Below the pieces are notes generated by a model, which was not told the DNA's origin, did not search any database, and saw nothing but the letters and a program-made list of their open reading frames with translations. The position numbers and the translations under genes are program-made. A stretch of DNA of 60,000 bases from Symsagittifera roscoffensis. Taxonomy: Eukaryota > Xenacoelomorpha > Acoela > Convolutidae. This document shows, one piece after another, positions 18,105-28,345 of the stretch (the stretch's first letter is position 1; every line of letters starts with the position of its first letter). The stretch lies in NCBI RefSeq assembly GCF_963678635.1, contig NC_087067.1, positions 53,562,233 to 53,622,232 on the forward strand, given 5' to 3'.

Positions 18105-21100
18105 CTATCTCAAGATACAAATTTTGTCCCTGTGATTGGGACAATCAACAACTTCATTCTGGTTCGAGTTCTCAATTGTTTCATATCGAGTTTTAACCGG
18201 TAAAGCATATCCCAGTTTCCTCCCTCTCTGTATCGTGATCGGTATATCAAGGGTATTCAACAAAACACTGACGCAGAGGCCGCTCTTCGCTATCGAGAAG
18301 GATCTTCCTAAAACAGCGGCACTTTGACTATTAGGATTCGGAACTACACACACTTGCTTATTGTCACTTAATTCATTGTAATTTTTCATCCGCAAGCCTA
18401 CGATTGCCGCTTCATTTGCCTTTAGCCTCACCCTCCTACTCAAGAACACCGGTGCTTTGCTTTCATTTGCCATTATTAAATTTACCGGTTTGATTGCGTA
18501 CCTCCTATTCGGGTTCCGTATCCTGAACATTGCGTTGTTTAGATCAATCGCTACATCAAAGTTCCTGATGAAGTCTCTGCCTAAAATAAATTGGTCGGAC
18601 TCATCTAGGTTTTCTACTACAAGAAAACTCATCCACAGGTTACGTTCCCCCAGATTGAGCGCTATTATCGGCGTTCTGCCCAACACGCGCAGGGCCCCTT
18701 TGTTCGCAGCCGATAACCGTATTCTCGAATCTATCAAGTCATCTTTGTTGAAGCCCATTCGTTCCCAAGTTTCGATTGGTATGACACTCAAGACCGCTCC
18801 CGTATCGAGTAACCCACGTAACTGAGTCTTCTTGCCACTTATGTCTAGCACGTGCCCTGTCACATCTGCCTCTGTCCCGATGTGCATCGCATCTTCTTCA
18901 AGCATGGCGCAGTGTCCAATCGATCTCACCTTTAACTCTTCCTTCCCTACGTAGATTTGCCCAATTAGGTCTTCATCACATGTTATCATTGTTTTGGTAT
19001 AGATGTTGATTCCATCTATATTCAACATCACCTCATGTGGACCATAAGCTTCTGTGTATCTGTTATCAACACGTACCGACTTGCTACCCCCTCGCGTGAG
19101 TAGTGCTCTCAATGCTCTAGAAGTCGATTGTGGACTTATTAAGCTCAAGTAATCTGCGTACACATCAATGTGCATTATTGTCTGGTCGCTCGGTTCGCTC
19201 AAGTTTCTGGTTACCTCGTGGCCGCCCACTGTGATTATCGACATTAGTCTAGCCCCGATTTTTGATATGCCGAATAGTTTTCCTGTCACCATCTTTACAG
19301 TGTTACAATTTCCAGTCTTTGTCGAGCCCAATACAGCCTCTGGTGCTGGATTCGATCCAGCTAATGCTTCGTTGAAATTCTGCTTTTCGATCTCCTGCTT
19401 TAGTCGTTGTTCTATTTCTTTCGCTGCCAGATCCTGCTTCACTTTGTTGATGGCCTCCGCTGCCGCCTTTTCGTAATCTATTTCTGGGGCTTTCTTCGCC
19501 GTGGCCTCTGCTGCACTACCACATTGTGTTACAGTTTTCATTGATTTCGTTGGTAGTTCCACATTTGGTCCCTCAAGTTTCTTCGTCTCAAATTCACCTT
19601 GTCTGTTTCTCTGGTTCTGCACCGCTGCTAGCGCCAACTTGTGTTTCGGATGACTCTGATTCTTGACCGCTTCCCAAAACAACGGACAGTCCATCCTGAA
19701 GTGCCCTTCTTGGTTGCAGAAGAAGCATCTTGCTCCTATTTTGGTGATCAAGCCGCTATAGAATTCGTGTTCTTCCATTTGACTCATATCTTCCTCATCA
19801 GGTGCATATCCCAAACTCTTCATGCCCTGTTTGTATGTCGTGCAATCCGCCACATGATGATCAACTGACCCGCAGTTAGCACACGACCTGCGTTTGTCCA
19901 TGTCATCTCTGGGCTTGTACCATGGCGACCTCTGTGGCTGACTCCCCCCTTGGGTGTTTCTGTTGTCTGAGTACGAGTATTTCTTGGGTTTCATCAGCAT
20001 GTACTCCCTTGACTTCTGCCTCATCTCTTCTGGAGTTGGCGCATTATCTTTCGACAATGTGTAATACGTTGCTAACATCGTTCTCAAGTCATCACTCTTT
20101 ACCCCATCAATGAACTTTGAGGCTATGCTGAAGTTTCTTCTATTGGTAGATTCTTCTGGGTCACTCCTCCTTCTCAAGCTCTCGAGATCATCTAGGAACC
20201 TGTCTATCAATTCGTCATCTCTCTGTCTCCTTTTTTCAAATCGCATCATCGCTTCATGACCCTTCATGCCTGAGCCGAATCTATTCAACAGTTTTTCAAA
20301 GATTTTGTCCGCGGTATCGCGTTCTTCTTCTTTCTTCGCAACCACGCAATTTAATGCTGTGCCTTCTAAATTGCTGAGTATGGCTGTGAATGCTTGTCTT
20401 TCATCGTTCAAGTTGTCCTGTTCAAGGTGTAATCTCATCACTTCCACCCAAGTTTCAATGCATCCATCGGAGTCATCTTTGAATTCTTTTGGCTTTTTGA
20501 ATGTTTTTCTGGATTTTCCTTCTCTTCTATCATTCGAGTCAGTGTTCCTCGTGGCGAAGGCCTCTAGAGTTCTATTCATCATTTCCCAAGTGCTTGCCCA
20601 TGTCATAGCATCCGGACCTGCGTTGCTGTTAGCTGTTGAGTCCCCCGGACCAGTCGTTGTACTTGACGTTCCATTCTTCATAATCGTTTTAGTAGCTGTT
20701 GGTGCTATGCTCACCGTGTCCCGGGTTAAGGGCAACGGTGTCGATTGCCTTTTGTTCCTTTGTGGTTCCACAAAGTCAACTCTGGTGCCTTGCGTGCGAT
20801 CCGCTGCCGGTCTTTCTTGTGAGGTAGAATTTCTCAAGATTTCATCCAATTTCGCCTGTATTGCACTCGAACTTTCGGCCTGATTCTTGCCCATTGTGTC
20901 CATTCTCTTTTCCAGGCCACCTAATTGGCTGTTGACATCATCATATCGGTTTTTCAACTGTTGCATATCTTTTTTGATGTTCTTATCTCGTTCTTCATTG
21001 GTGGCGTCTACCTTATCTGACATCTCCTTGAGTCTCTCATCTGTTGCCTTGGCCAGGTTAAAGTAACTATCTAGATACTCGTGTTTGTTGTATCTTAACT

Positions 21101-21170
21101 CTTTTCTTATCACTTCTCTGTCCTCTTCGCTGTGCTTTAGTTTTTTGTCAATATGATTCAGCTTCGCCAT
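18105..21170 (-). CDS. Gag (two zinc knuckles) and aspartic protease
   Basis: ATG at 21,170. The first 110 residues form a coiled coil. A retrotransposon Gag-like helical domain spans about 220-390. Two CCHC knuckles, CANCGSVDHHVADC (about 431-444) and CFFCNQEGHFRMDC (about 483-496), bind nucleic acid. The protease active site is LLDTGAVLSVIP (Asp about 790), with the partner strand FILGRDF about 70 residues later. The ORF ends in TAG with Pol continuing in the same frame, so Pol expression would need readthrough, or the TAG is a mutation. Upstream the frame stays open to a TAA at 21,249-21,251. Together it makes the particle core and processes the polyprotein. Confidence 0.92.
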   Translation of the reverse strand: MAKLNHIDKKLKHSEEDREVIRKELRYNKHEYLDSYFNLAKATDERLKEMSDKVDATNEERDKNIKKDMQQLKNRYDDVNSQLGGLEKRMDTMGKNQAESSSAIQAKLDEILRNSTSQERPAADRTQGTRVDFVEPQRNKRQSTPLPLTRDTVSIAPTATKTIMKNGTSSTTTGPGDSTANSNAGPDAMTWASTWEMMNRTLEAFATRNTDSNDRREGKSRKTFKKPKEFKDDSDGCIETWVEVMRLHLEQDNLNDERQAFTAILSNLEGTALNCVVAKKEEERDTADKIFEKLLNRFGSGMKGHEAMMRFEKRRQRDDELIDRFLDDLESLRRRSDPEESTNRRNFSIASKFIDGVKSDDLRTMLATYYTLSKDNAPTPEEMRQKSREYMLMKPKKYSYSDNRNTQGGSQPQRSPWYKPRDDMDKRRSCANCGSVDHHVADCTTYKQGMKSLGYAPDEEDMSQMEEHEFYSGLITKIGARCFFCNQEGHFRMDCPLFWEAVKNQSHPKHKLALAAVQNQRNRQGEFETKKLEGPNVELPTKSMKTVTQCGSAAEATAKKAPEIDYEKAAAEAINKVKQDLAAKEIEQRLKQEIEKQNFNEALAGSNPAPEAVLGSTKTGNCNTVKMVTGKLFGISKIGARLMSIITVGGHEVTRNLSEPSDQTIMHIDVYADYLSLISPQSTSRALRALLTRGGSKSVRVDNRYTEAYGPHEVMLNIDGINIYTKTMITCDEDLIGQIYVGKEELKVRSIGHCAMLEEDAMHIGTEADVTGHVLDISGKKTQLRGLLDTGAVLSVIPIETWERMGFNKDDLIDSRIRLSAANKGALRVLGRTPIIALNLGERNLWMSFLVVENLDESDQFILGRDFIRNFDVAIDLNNAMFRIRNPNRRYAIKPVNLIMANESKAPVFLSRRVRLKANEAAIVGLRMKNYNELSDNKQVCVVPNPNSQSAAVLGRSFSIAKSGLCVSVLLNTLDIPITIQRGRKLGYALPVKTRYETIENSNQNEVVDCPNHRDKICILR

Positions 21171-21358
21171 CAAGTCACCCAGCTCAATCGTAGCCTCTTC
21201 ATGGTCAGCCGTCGGTCTGTCTTTGGCCGTAGCCTCTGCTTTAGTTTGTTACTCTCTTGGATTGGCTTCTGTCGTCTTCGTGCTCACTGTCCCAAATGTT
21301 CGCGCTCTTTCAGCTTTTGGCTCTTCGGTCATATTTTCTTTCGTTTTTAATCCGACCA

Positions 21359-21772
21359 TCATCGCCAACTTTTCTGTAAAAGATGTCTTTTTACTTGAGA
21401 GTCTTCTTTCACCGTTTCCTCGGTGTTGCCTATTGCATCTTCCACATTGTCTATTGGTGAGAACTCTATGGGATTCGGGTTCGGTTCTTCTGCTTTGGGC
21501 ATTGGGGTTGACTCCGTCGCCATTTTCCCTGTTTCATCCACACTTTGATCGGGTGTCTCTAGATCAATCTCGATGGTGGGTTCTACTCGTTCCCCTTCCT
21601 TGCCCTCTTTTGCTCTGTTCTCCGTTGTACTCCTTGTGCTGACCATATTAACTGAAAAGCTCTTCTTTGTTATCTTCGGACCCATTGATGTTGTTTTGCG
21701 TAGCGACGAATTATACTTTGTCTTTGCTTCGGTAGATCTTTTTTCAGCTACCGGTACCCTGCTCCGCCTCAT
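21359..21772 (-). CDS. N-terminal Gag piece of the giant element (137 codons)
   Basis: ATG at 21,772, the first ATG after the 5' LTR. The product is Lys/Arg-rich at the start and Glu/Pro/Thr-rich later. No domain is recognised. The main Gag frame is open across part of 21,252-21,390 in a different frame, so this is probably the original Gag N-terminus separated by a frameshift near 21.38 kb and a TAA at 21,249, rather than an independent gene. Confidence 0.5.
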   Translation of the reverse strand: MRRSRVPVAEKRSTEAKTKYNSSLRKTTSMGPKITKKSFSVNMVSTRSTTENRAKEGKEGERVEPTIEIDLETPDQSVDETGKMATESTPMPKAEEPNPNPIEFSPIDNVEDAIGNTEETVKEDSQVKRHLLQKSWR

Positions 21773-22068
21773 TATTTACAATTGTTATTATTTACAGTAT
21801 TATTATCTACAAAATTTCTACTCTAAGGTTAAAATTCTAAGTAAAAAGAAATTGACAATTCGCTAAAAACAATTTTTCTTAAACTCTTGAAAACTTTTAT
21901 GTGTTAGGTTAGGATAGGGAATTTGTTGTTATAATTGGTTACTTCAACCTAACTTAGTACTCTTGTAGTACCCCCTTCCTAATACTGTTCCAAGACTTTC
22001 TCTCTACCGTCCCAAGACTATTCAGTGTTGTCCCAGTACTTCTTATTGGTATCCTCAGACCAATGTCC
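21773..22068 (-). other. 5' leader / LTR boundary region
   Basis: About 300 bp between the first Gag ATG and the minisatellite. The 5' LTR's inner end and the primer-binding site should lie here or at the minisatellite edge. I looked for a tRNA 3'-end match ending CCA on the plus strand next to a TG and found none convincing, so the boundary is left open. Confidence 0.4.
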
Positions 22069-22600
22069 CAAGACCAACGTCCCTAGACCAACGTCCCAAG
22101 ACCAACGTCCCAAGACTAACGTCCCGAGACCAATGTCCCAAGACTAACGTCCCAAGACTAATGTCCCAAGACCAATGGCCCAAGACCAACGTCCCAAGAC
22201 CAATGGCCCAAGACTAATGTCCCAAGACTAACGTCCCAAGACCAATGGCCCAAGACCAACGTCCCAAGACTAATGTCCCAAGACCAATGGCCCAAGACTA
22301 ATGTCCCAAGACCAATGGCCCAAGACCAACGTCCCAAGACTAACGTCCCAAGACCAATGGCCCAAGATCAACGTCCCAAGACTAATGTCCCAAGACCAAT
22401 GGCCCAAGACCAACGTCCCAAGACTAATGTCCCAAGACCAATGGCCCAAGACTAATGTCCCAAGACCAATGGCCCAAGACTAATGTCCCAAGACTAACGT
22501 CCCAAGACCAATGGCCCAAGACCAACGTCCCAAGACTAATGTCCCAAGACCAACGTCCCAAGACTAACGTCCCAAGACCAATGGCCCAAGACTGTTTTGT
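22069..22600. repeat. 14-bp minisatellite of the 5' LTR
   Basis: About 38 tandem 14-bp units of the form CCCAAGACYAAYGY/G, with three main variants (ending ACCAATGG, ACTAATGT and ACCAACGT) that alternate in higher-order patterns. The array continues in degenerate form to about 22,710. The same period occurs at the edge of the other LTR, where a different variant dominates, so each array has been homogenised separately. Confidence 0.92.
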
Positions 22601-25101
22601 ACCAAGACTGCTCTGGTCCAAGACTGCCCCAAGGCTGCACTGTCCCAAGACTGTGTTGCCCCAAGACTGTCCCCAGACTGCAATGTCCCAAGACTTCTTC
22701 GGTACTGTCCCAAGACTCGTCACTGAGTGTCTGGATATCGGATCACTTTCTTCTTCGTTGTAGGGACTTCTTGATTCACTGTACCTTGTACCACCACTCA
22801 AGCTCTAGTGAAAATCCCAAAAACCCTCTCTTAATGGCCAAATGCTAACCCCCCCGTTTTGAATTACCTCTTTTTCTATGTTCCAAGCAACTTGAAACCA
22901 AAACCTGTGCGCAGGTATCTTGTGATCACCTGTTCGTATAAAAACTAATCGCAAATCCTCACCAAAATGCAACAATAAATAAAAAAAAAAATTTTTTAAA
23001 CAAGAAAAAATAATAAAACAGAGAAATCAACCCACCTAAAATTCAAAGGAGACAAATGTCGACCTTCTGTCGAAAAAAAATGTCTGGTACCTAACTGCCA
23101 CGCGTTTTCCTCCCCCCACTAGCGATCTTATGGGGTATCACAAAAACTGTCTATATCTGTTCCCCCCTACCAATCCAACCAGCGTACCAATCTTAACTCG
23201 AGTTAAATTTTGGATATCCACCAATTATTACCAACGCGTGTTGATGGCTAATGTAACTAAATCAACGATGTCGATTAATTAGTTACTCTAATTTCCCCCT
23301 TTTTTACAATTTACAACCGCCAACCTCTAACCTAACCAGCCCCCCTACTAACCTCCCCCCTCTTTAGCCCCCCTCTTAAGCCGAAAAATCCCTTAAGCGC
23401 CGGGTGCTAAACCTCTCGAGAGAAAACCGTAGACCTGTTTCCAGGCCTGCTTGAGTAAAAACTGCCTCAAAACAATGGGACTCCGCTTATCCAATTTTAG
23501 ACTTATTTCCTATAATGTAATGTGGATTCTAACGATACCCGTTGTTCGACTTGAGAACACCCCTGTGCGTCCTCTTGTAGTGGTCCTGTGCTGGTTGTCT
23601 CTGTTCTGCACTTGACAGCAGAACCACTTTCCCACTCGACTGGTCACCTCTTCCAATCAAGTCTCCTAGCGGTCCGTTTCGATCCTTGTGAACCACTTTC
23701 CCACTCGACTGGTCACCCTTTCCAGTCAAGTCTCCTAGTGGTCCGGTTGGGTCGCAATCTATCTGAAAACCCTTAACAACGCCCCCCACTCGGGCACCTT
23801 CCTGAAGTCACTGGTTCAAATTGCTAGATTGATCGAAACGATCGGTCTTATAAAACAGTATGTGTATACTATTTAATTAATACAAAGGTTTGATCCAACT
23901 AATTTGGTATCAAAGTCACTGTCTTTTTTCGTTTTATGGTTTTTGTTCCTTTTTGTATTCTTTTTTGCTCGTGTTTTTGTCCCCCTAGTTGCCCCCCTTC
24001 ACTCGGTTAGCTAAGCCTCGTTCGGAGAGCGTACCAGGAAGTTTTCTTGAGTTTTCTTAAAAAGCTATCACGGTAAAACCGGAAGGTTTACACGTTCTCG
24101 CTGAACCGTACCACCGGTACTCTAGAATGGGCATGTAGCCCGGAGCTGTGTCAAGTGGGTTCGACTCTGTAGTCATGATGTCGTAAAAACAGCCAGGAGC
24201 GCCATAAAAACACTATGTAACATTCGTCTACTGTAGTCACACATGAGGCTTAAGAAAAATAGGCCCTATAACCATTGGCTCAAGAGTCAGGGACACTATC
24301 TCTTGTGTTTTTCTACCTCAAGAACGGTCGGAGCCAATTCGGTTCGCTTGCGACATGAGACTGGAACCCGTTACAGCTTAAAGGCCACTACCAAAATACC
24401 CCCCCACTCTAGTAATAAAAACGTCCCCATACTTAGGTCTCGAAATACCCAAAATACATGAACGCCGTTAAAAACCGGGTCGGAACAATCCGCTTAGTTA
24501 CTTTTTATTGGACAGTGGAACTTTGATCCATTTCAGATGGATCAACCTAAAACTCGCCTTATCTCAACATAACTATCATAAAATACACTCGAGAAATTTA
24601 AATTGAGAACTCACATGTCGATGCACTTGAGTATGAGGAGTAATTAAAAGATAAGCAGCTCGAGAATCAAAGAATATAACTAAATAAGTTTGATGCTAAT
24701 TAGTTTTAACCACAGAAGTAAGTTCTGTCTCAAGAATCAAAGTTTCTGAATGAACCATTGGGACACTCGAGTTGTCCACTCTTCCATTGAATGTTCACTC
24801 CTTTCCGTTCGAATAGTCGTCCTTTCTCAAGTCTGTATTCTATTCTCCTGTTTTCAGGATAAGACAGCTCTACTCTCTGATTATTTCGTATCGAGAAATT
24901 GCGAATAGCAATTTCCTGCCTTTTTCTTGAGTAGTTTCCCGCAATTGTTAATTCGGACGTTCTGATTTTGATTTTGCGTTTTTCAGTTGGTTCGAGAAAA
25001 CTGAGCATGACAGGCTCCATTCGAAATTTTCAAAATTAAAACTTCACTCCAAAATTACGTGTTTCTCAAGGTCAAACCTCCAGACATGACCGACTGGCAC
25101 A
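22069..25101 (-). repeat. 5' LTR of the giant element
   Basis: Direct repeat of the left LTR, at least 3.0 kb including the minisatellite; its inner end is not precisely placed. It contains the paired 70-bp units (23,628-23,741) and a single copy of the 620-bp block that is doubled in the left LTR. The outer end at 25,101 is GGCACA, identical to the left LTR's inner end at 3,235. As the promoter-bearing LTR it should drive the minus-strand transcript, but I see no unambiguous TATA box. Confidence 0.8.
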
Positions 25102-25366
25102 TGTCTTCTATTTCAGATAGGACAGCTCTACTCTTGTTCACTATGATGGAAATTGCGAATAGCAATTTCCCACTTGTTTTTTATCTGACAACTTTCCCGC
25201 GATTGTTGTTCGATCGTTCTGATTTCTCTTTTTCGGTTTTCAGTTATCGCGAGAGAATAGTGCATGACAGGCTCCATTCGAATTTTTGAAAAATTAAATT
25301 TCACCCCAAAATTAAGTGCTCTTGCTTTTCTCAAGGTCAAACTTCCAAATATGACCGACTGGCACA
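25102..25366 (-). repeat. Relic LTR end of a related element
   Basis: These 265 bp resemble the last 250 bp of the 5' LTR (about 24,850-25,101) at clearly lower identity, and end in the same ATGACCGACTGGCACA. No equivalent lies beside the left LTR, so this is either an older truncated LTR into which the element inserted or an extra partial LTR copy. Confidence 0.7.
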
Positions 25367-26176
25367 GGGCCTATTTTTCTTTAACCTAAGTAGGCGACTG
25401 TTAAAATGAGAGCGGATAAAACCCTTGAAGAAAGGCAAATTTTAGTATTTCTGATATCATAGGAATTGCAAACAGTTTCTTATGGACGCCGGAGCACTCT
25501 ATTTCCATTTCGAAGTTGCTTTTATGCTGAAGTTATGAATGGAAAAAAGTTCAAGATAAAATCTTGAAAGGGAGACGCCAAGATTGGGTTGACATCTAGA
25601 AATGACTCGCATGAAGTCTGTATTCGGAAAAAAGATAGCTGAGGCTATAAATGGACAAGTATGTCCTTCAAAATTAAGCTGGTTATCTGGATGGACTAGC
25701 GTGGTGTGCCCGCATCGTCAAAATGGTGTCAATTAGAACAAATCGTATCATTGAAATCCTCGAGCTAGAAAAAGCCTTTTTTTGCAAAGTCTTGAAGTTT
25801 GGTCAGCCAGTTATGCCATGTACATCTTGTATTGTCAGTGAATGTACATCCTGCTACGTTTTTTTTTGAACTAAAGGTTTGACCGTGCTTGGGTTTTTGA
25901 TTGTTTTGAGAAGCGATGTGACTGCTCGGAACCGCGTAAGGACACCCTAATTTTTGAATTCCGATCATTAGATGACGTACGTATTATTTTCTTTAGGACA
26001 ACACAACTGAAAATGCGAAGTTCACTTTTATGCAAAAAAACTCTCTCACTGCAGGTGAGCTCGGCGTAAATATTGCCTCGAAAGTATATGAGCAGAGCGT
26101 TTAAAAATAGTATATCTGCCCAAAGTTTCAATTTTGCATCTTTACCAGATGCCGAAAAAAGTGCCATTTAATTTAC
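25367..26176. other. Non-coding spacer
   Basis: No gene seen. Base composition becomes AT-rich at this point. A 98-codon minus-strand frame (25,871-26,167) has no recognisable features. Confidence 0.5.
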
Positions 26177-26235
26177 TGTTGCCAAAACCCGTTTATTCGT
26201 TACCCCTTAAAAGCTGCTACTTGGCATAGTTCTGT
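26177..26235. repeat. Direct repeat flanking the Helitron relic (left copy)
   Basis: About 58 bp (TTGCCAAAACCCGTTTATTC onward to CTTGGCATAGTTC) matched at 29,578-29,632 with a few changes. The pair brackets the Helitron helicase relic and may mark an inserted or duplicated unit. Confidence 0.7.
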
Positions 26236-26292
26236 ACAGCACTAAATGTTTATGCTGTTTAAGGCAAGTCATCATTTGAAAAACTGAAAATC

Positions 26293-28345
26293 ATGGGAGG
26301 CCATCTCTTAGAAACCTACAATGTTGTTTGCGAGGCGTTAGGTTTGCTGGAAAATGACGGCGAATGGTATTCCTTGCTTTACGATGCCGGATTTCAATTG
26401 AGTTCTGCAAGTCTGAGAAAATTTTTGGGGTCTTGCTGGTTTTCTGCGAGCTGGCAGATCGATGTGAAATCTTCACAAAACACAGTGTCTTATGGAAGGA
26501 TGATTTTCTCAAGGATTGCTTTGATCTGTCATCTGAGATCATCGACAACATGATTTTAATGGATATTGAGTTATTCCTGCTTTCACATGGAAAGTTTCTG
26601 TCGTTTTATAATCTTCTTTCCATTCATCTAGATTACCTCTTCTTTCCATTCATCTAGATTACCGAAAAAAGTTGAACGTTTATTTTTGCTAGATTCGGAC
26701 GTGCTCACTATTGTAAAAGATGAACTTCGTAACGATAGAGAACAACTGGATGTTTTTGCCGCTGAAATGTTTGGAGGTTCAGTGAAGTCTTTAAATAGTG
26801 AGCAAAGAGAGTTTTCTCAACATGTCATAACATCTGTCAAAAGGAAAGTTCCAAGTTGCACATTTCTCGATGCGAGAGGAGGTACAGGCATAACGTACAC
26901 TTTAAATGCCATTTTGGCAAGCGTACGAGCAATGAATCCGATTTCACCTCAATTGCCCTTGCAGTCGCTTCTAGTGGGATCGCTGCGACAGAACCTACCA
27001 GTGGCCGTACTGCCTATTCTCCATTCCAGATCACGTTAAACCTCCATGATTGCTCTGCTGAATGATCCGTATCAATCGCCTCTAGCAGATCTCTTAAGAA
27101 AAACTGAGGTCATTGTTTGGGACGAAGCGCCAATGATTCATTGATACGCTTTGGATCGAAGTCTTAGAGACATTATGGATAGTGATGTTCCGTTTGGGGA
27201 AAATCAATAGTGTTGTCACGCGATTTCAGCTAATGGGGTCTGAAAAAAATATTGAAAAATGTGTCAATATTTTTTCTTGTAGCCGTGATAACCTTCCCAA
27301 GTTCTTAGCCAAATTTTGCCAGATGTTAAAACTCGAGATCAGAGGCAGTCTAGTGTAGTTTGACTCAACAAGTCCTATCTTTGCCGTCATTTTACTGTGT
27401 ACAGTCTACGTGAAAATATGCGATTTTCTACTGCGCATGACCAAGAAGAAGCCAAAGATTATGACAACTGGTTACTATCAGTTAGTAATGGCAAAGAAGG
27501 TGAAATCATAAAGCTTCCGGAGAACAGCACGGAGTATTTAAGGGATGATTCCCTTGGCAAAGCCGTTGAATGGGTTTTTGACAATTTCAAGTATAGAAAA
27601 TTTTGAAACCTTCATTTAGTGCATTGTTATTATAATAACAACAGTTAGGCGTTTAGGCTGAGAATATAGGCGAAGAGAAATCTCGAGCTATTTTAGCTGT
27701 GCGAAGTTCAATGGTCAGCAGAATCAACTCATATTGTTGCGACTTGCTTATTCTCAGGTAGTAAGCCAAAGAAAACGAATTTTTCAACGTTTGCTTCAAG
27801 AAGCACAGTTTTTCCTTATGTCCGGTTATGTTTAGAATCGAGTTTTGAGTGCTACAGTGCTAATTTGTTGTGTTCGCCTGACGATGCATGTCAGTATACC
27901 ACAGAGTTCTTCAATTCAGTAGCACCTGCCTGGATGCCAGACCATTTCATGCGTTTTAAGAGTGGTCTACCCATCATGCTCATATGAAATGTAAACCCCA
28001 AGAATGGCCTGTGTTACGGTGTGAGACTCACCATAGTTGATATGATCAACATTAAGCTAATAGTTGCACGAAAGCAAATTTCGAACGAGTTGCACTACAT
28101 TCCGCGGATAAACCTTACAGCTGAAGAACCTGAAAACGCTCGGTTCAAATGGAAAAGGCGTCAATTTCCAATCAGGGTCAAACACTGGATAAATTGTTAG
28201 TGTGGCTGTGGGATCCAGTCTTTGGTTTCCAATTATGTGTAGCAGCGTCCAGAAAGCGTAACCACAGACATATACGTTTTTGCATCAGCGATGAAAGCGA
28301 AGGGTTGAGTACTAAAAACATAGTTCATCTTGAGGCTCTATAAAA
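26293..28345 (+). pseudogene. Helitron PIF1-type helicase relic
   Basis: Broken across all three plus frames but recognisable in order. A Helitron pre-helicase part (GLLENDGEWYSLLYDAGF, then LLVFCELAD and LMDIELFLLSHGKFLSFY) spans 26,320-26,640. Motif I is DARGGTGITYTLNAIL (about 26,868-26,915), with Ile in place of the Walker A Lys. SSGIAATEPTSGRTA, then VIVWDEAPMIH (Walker B, about 27,108-27,143), SLRENMRF (about 27,403) and a C-terminal NPKNGLCYGVRLTIVD / FKWKRRQFPIRVKH stretch (about 27,995-28,185) follow. There are numerous stops and shifts. The rolling-circle Rep part is not visible, and I could not place Helitron termini. A 25-bp tandem duplication interrupts it at 26,616-26,665. Confidence 0.85.

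Larger units (their letters stand above)
1..25101 (-). mobile_element. Giant Ty3/mdg4-type LTR retrotransposon, 3' end cut by window edge
   Basis: Two long direct repeats (about 1-3,235 and about 22.0-25,101) flank a minus-strand coding block in the order Gag, protease, RT, RNase H, integrase. That order with integrase after RNase H, and a YVDD reverse transcriptase, is typical of Ty3/mdg4 (Metaviridae-like) elements. On the minus strand both LTRs begin TGTGCCAGTC, fitting the TG...CA rule. The element is unusual in size (over 25 kb) and in carrying about 8.9 kb of extra ORFs between integrase and the 3' LTR. The copy is damaged: in-frame stops near 21,249, 18,105, 16,626, 15,738, 10,407, 8,784 and 5,377, and frameshifts near 21.38, 15.1, 13.5 and 6.55 kb. 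No target-site duplication can be checked because the left end is missing. I could not identify a primer-binding site. Element type is secure; exact ends on the left are not. Confidence 0.9.

Noticed and set aside
20266-20883. 205-codon plus-strand ORF
   Set aside because: Antisense to Gag, where two zinc knuckles and a coiled coil define the true strand.
21990-22080. Primer-binding site for a cellular tRNA
   Set aside because: Candidate CCA-ending phrases do not match tRNA 3' ends I know; calling one would be guesswork.
22069-22600. CRISPR-like regular array
   Set aside because: Units are 14 bp, contiguous without spacers, and the genome is eukaryotic.
22273-22801. Repetitive proline/lysine or Trp/Gly-rich ORFs
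   Set aside because: Same minisatellite effect in the other LTR.
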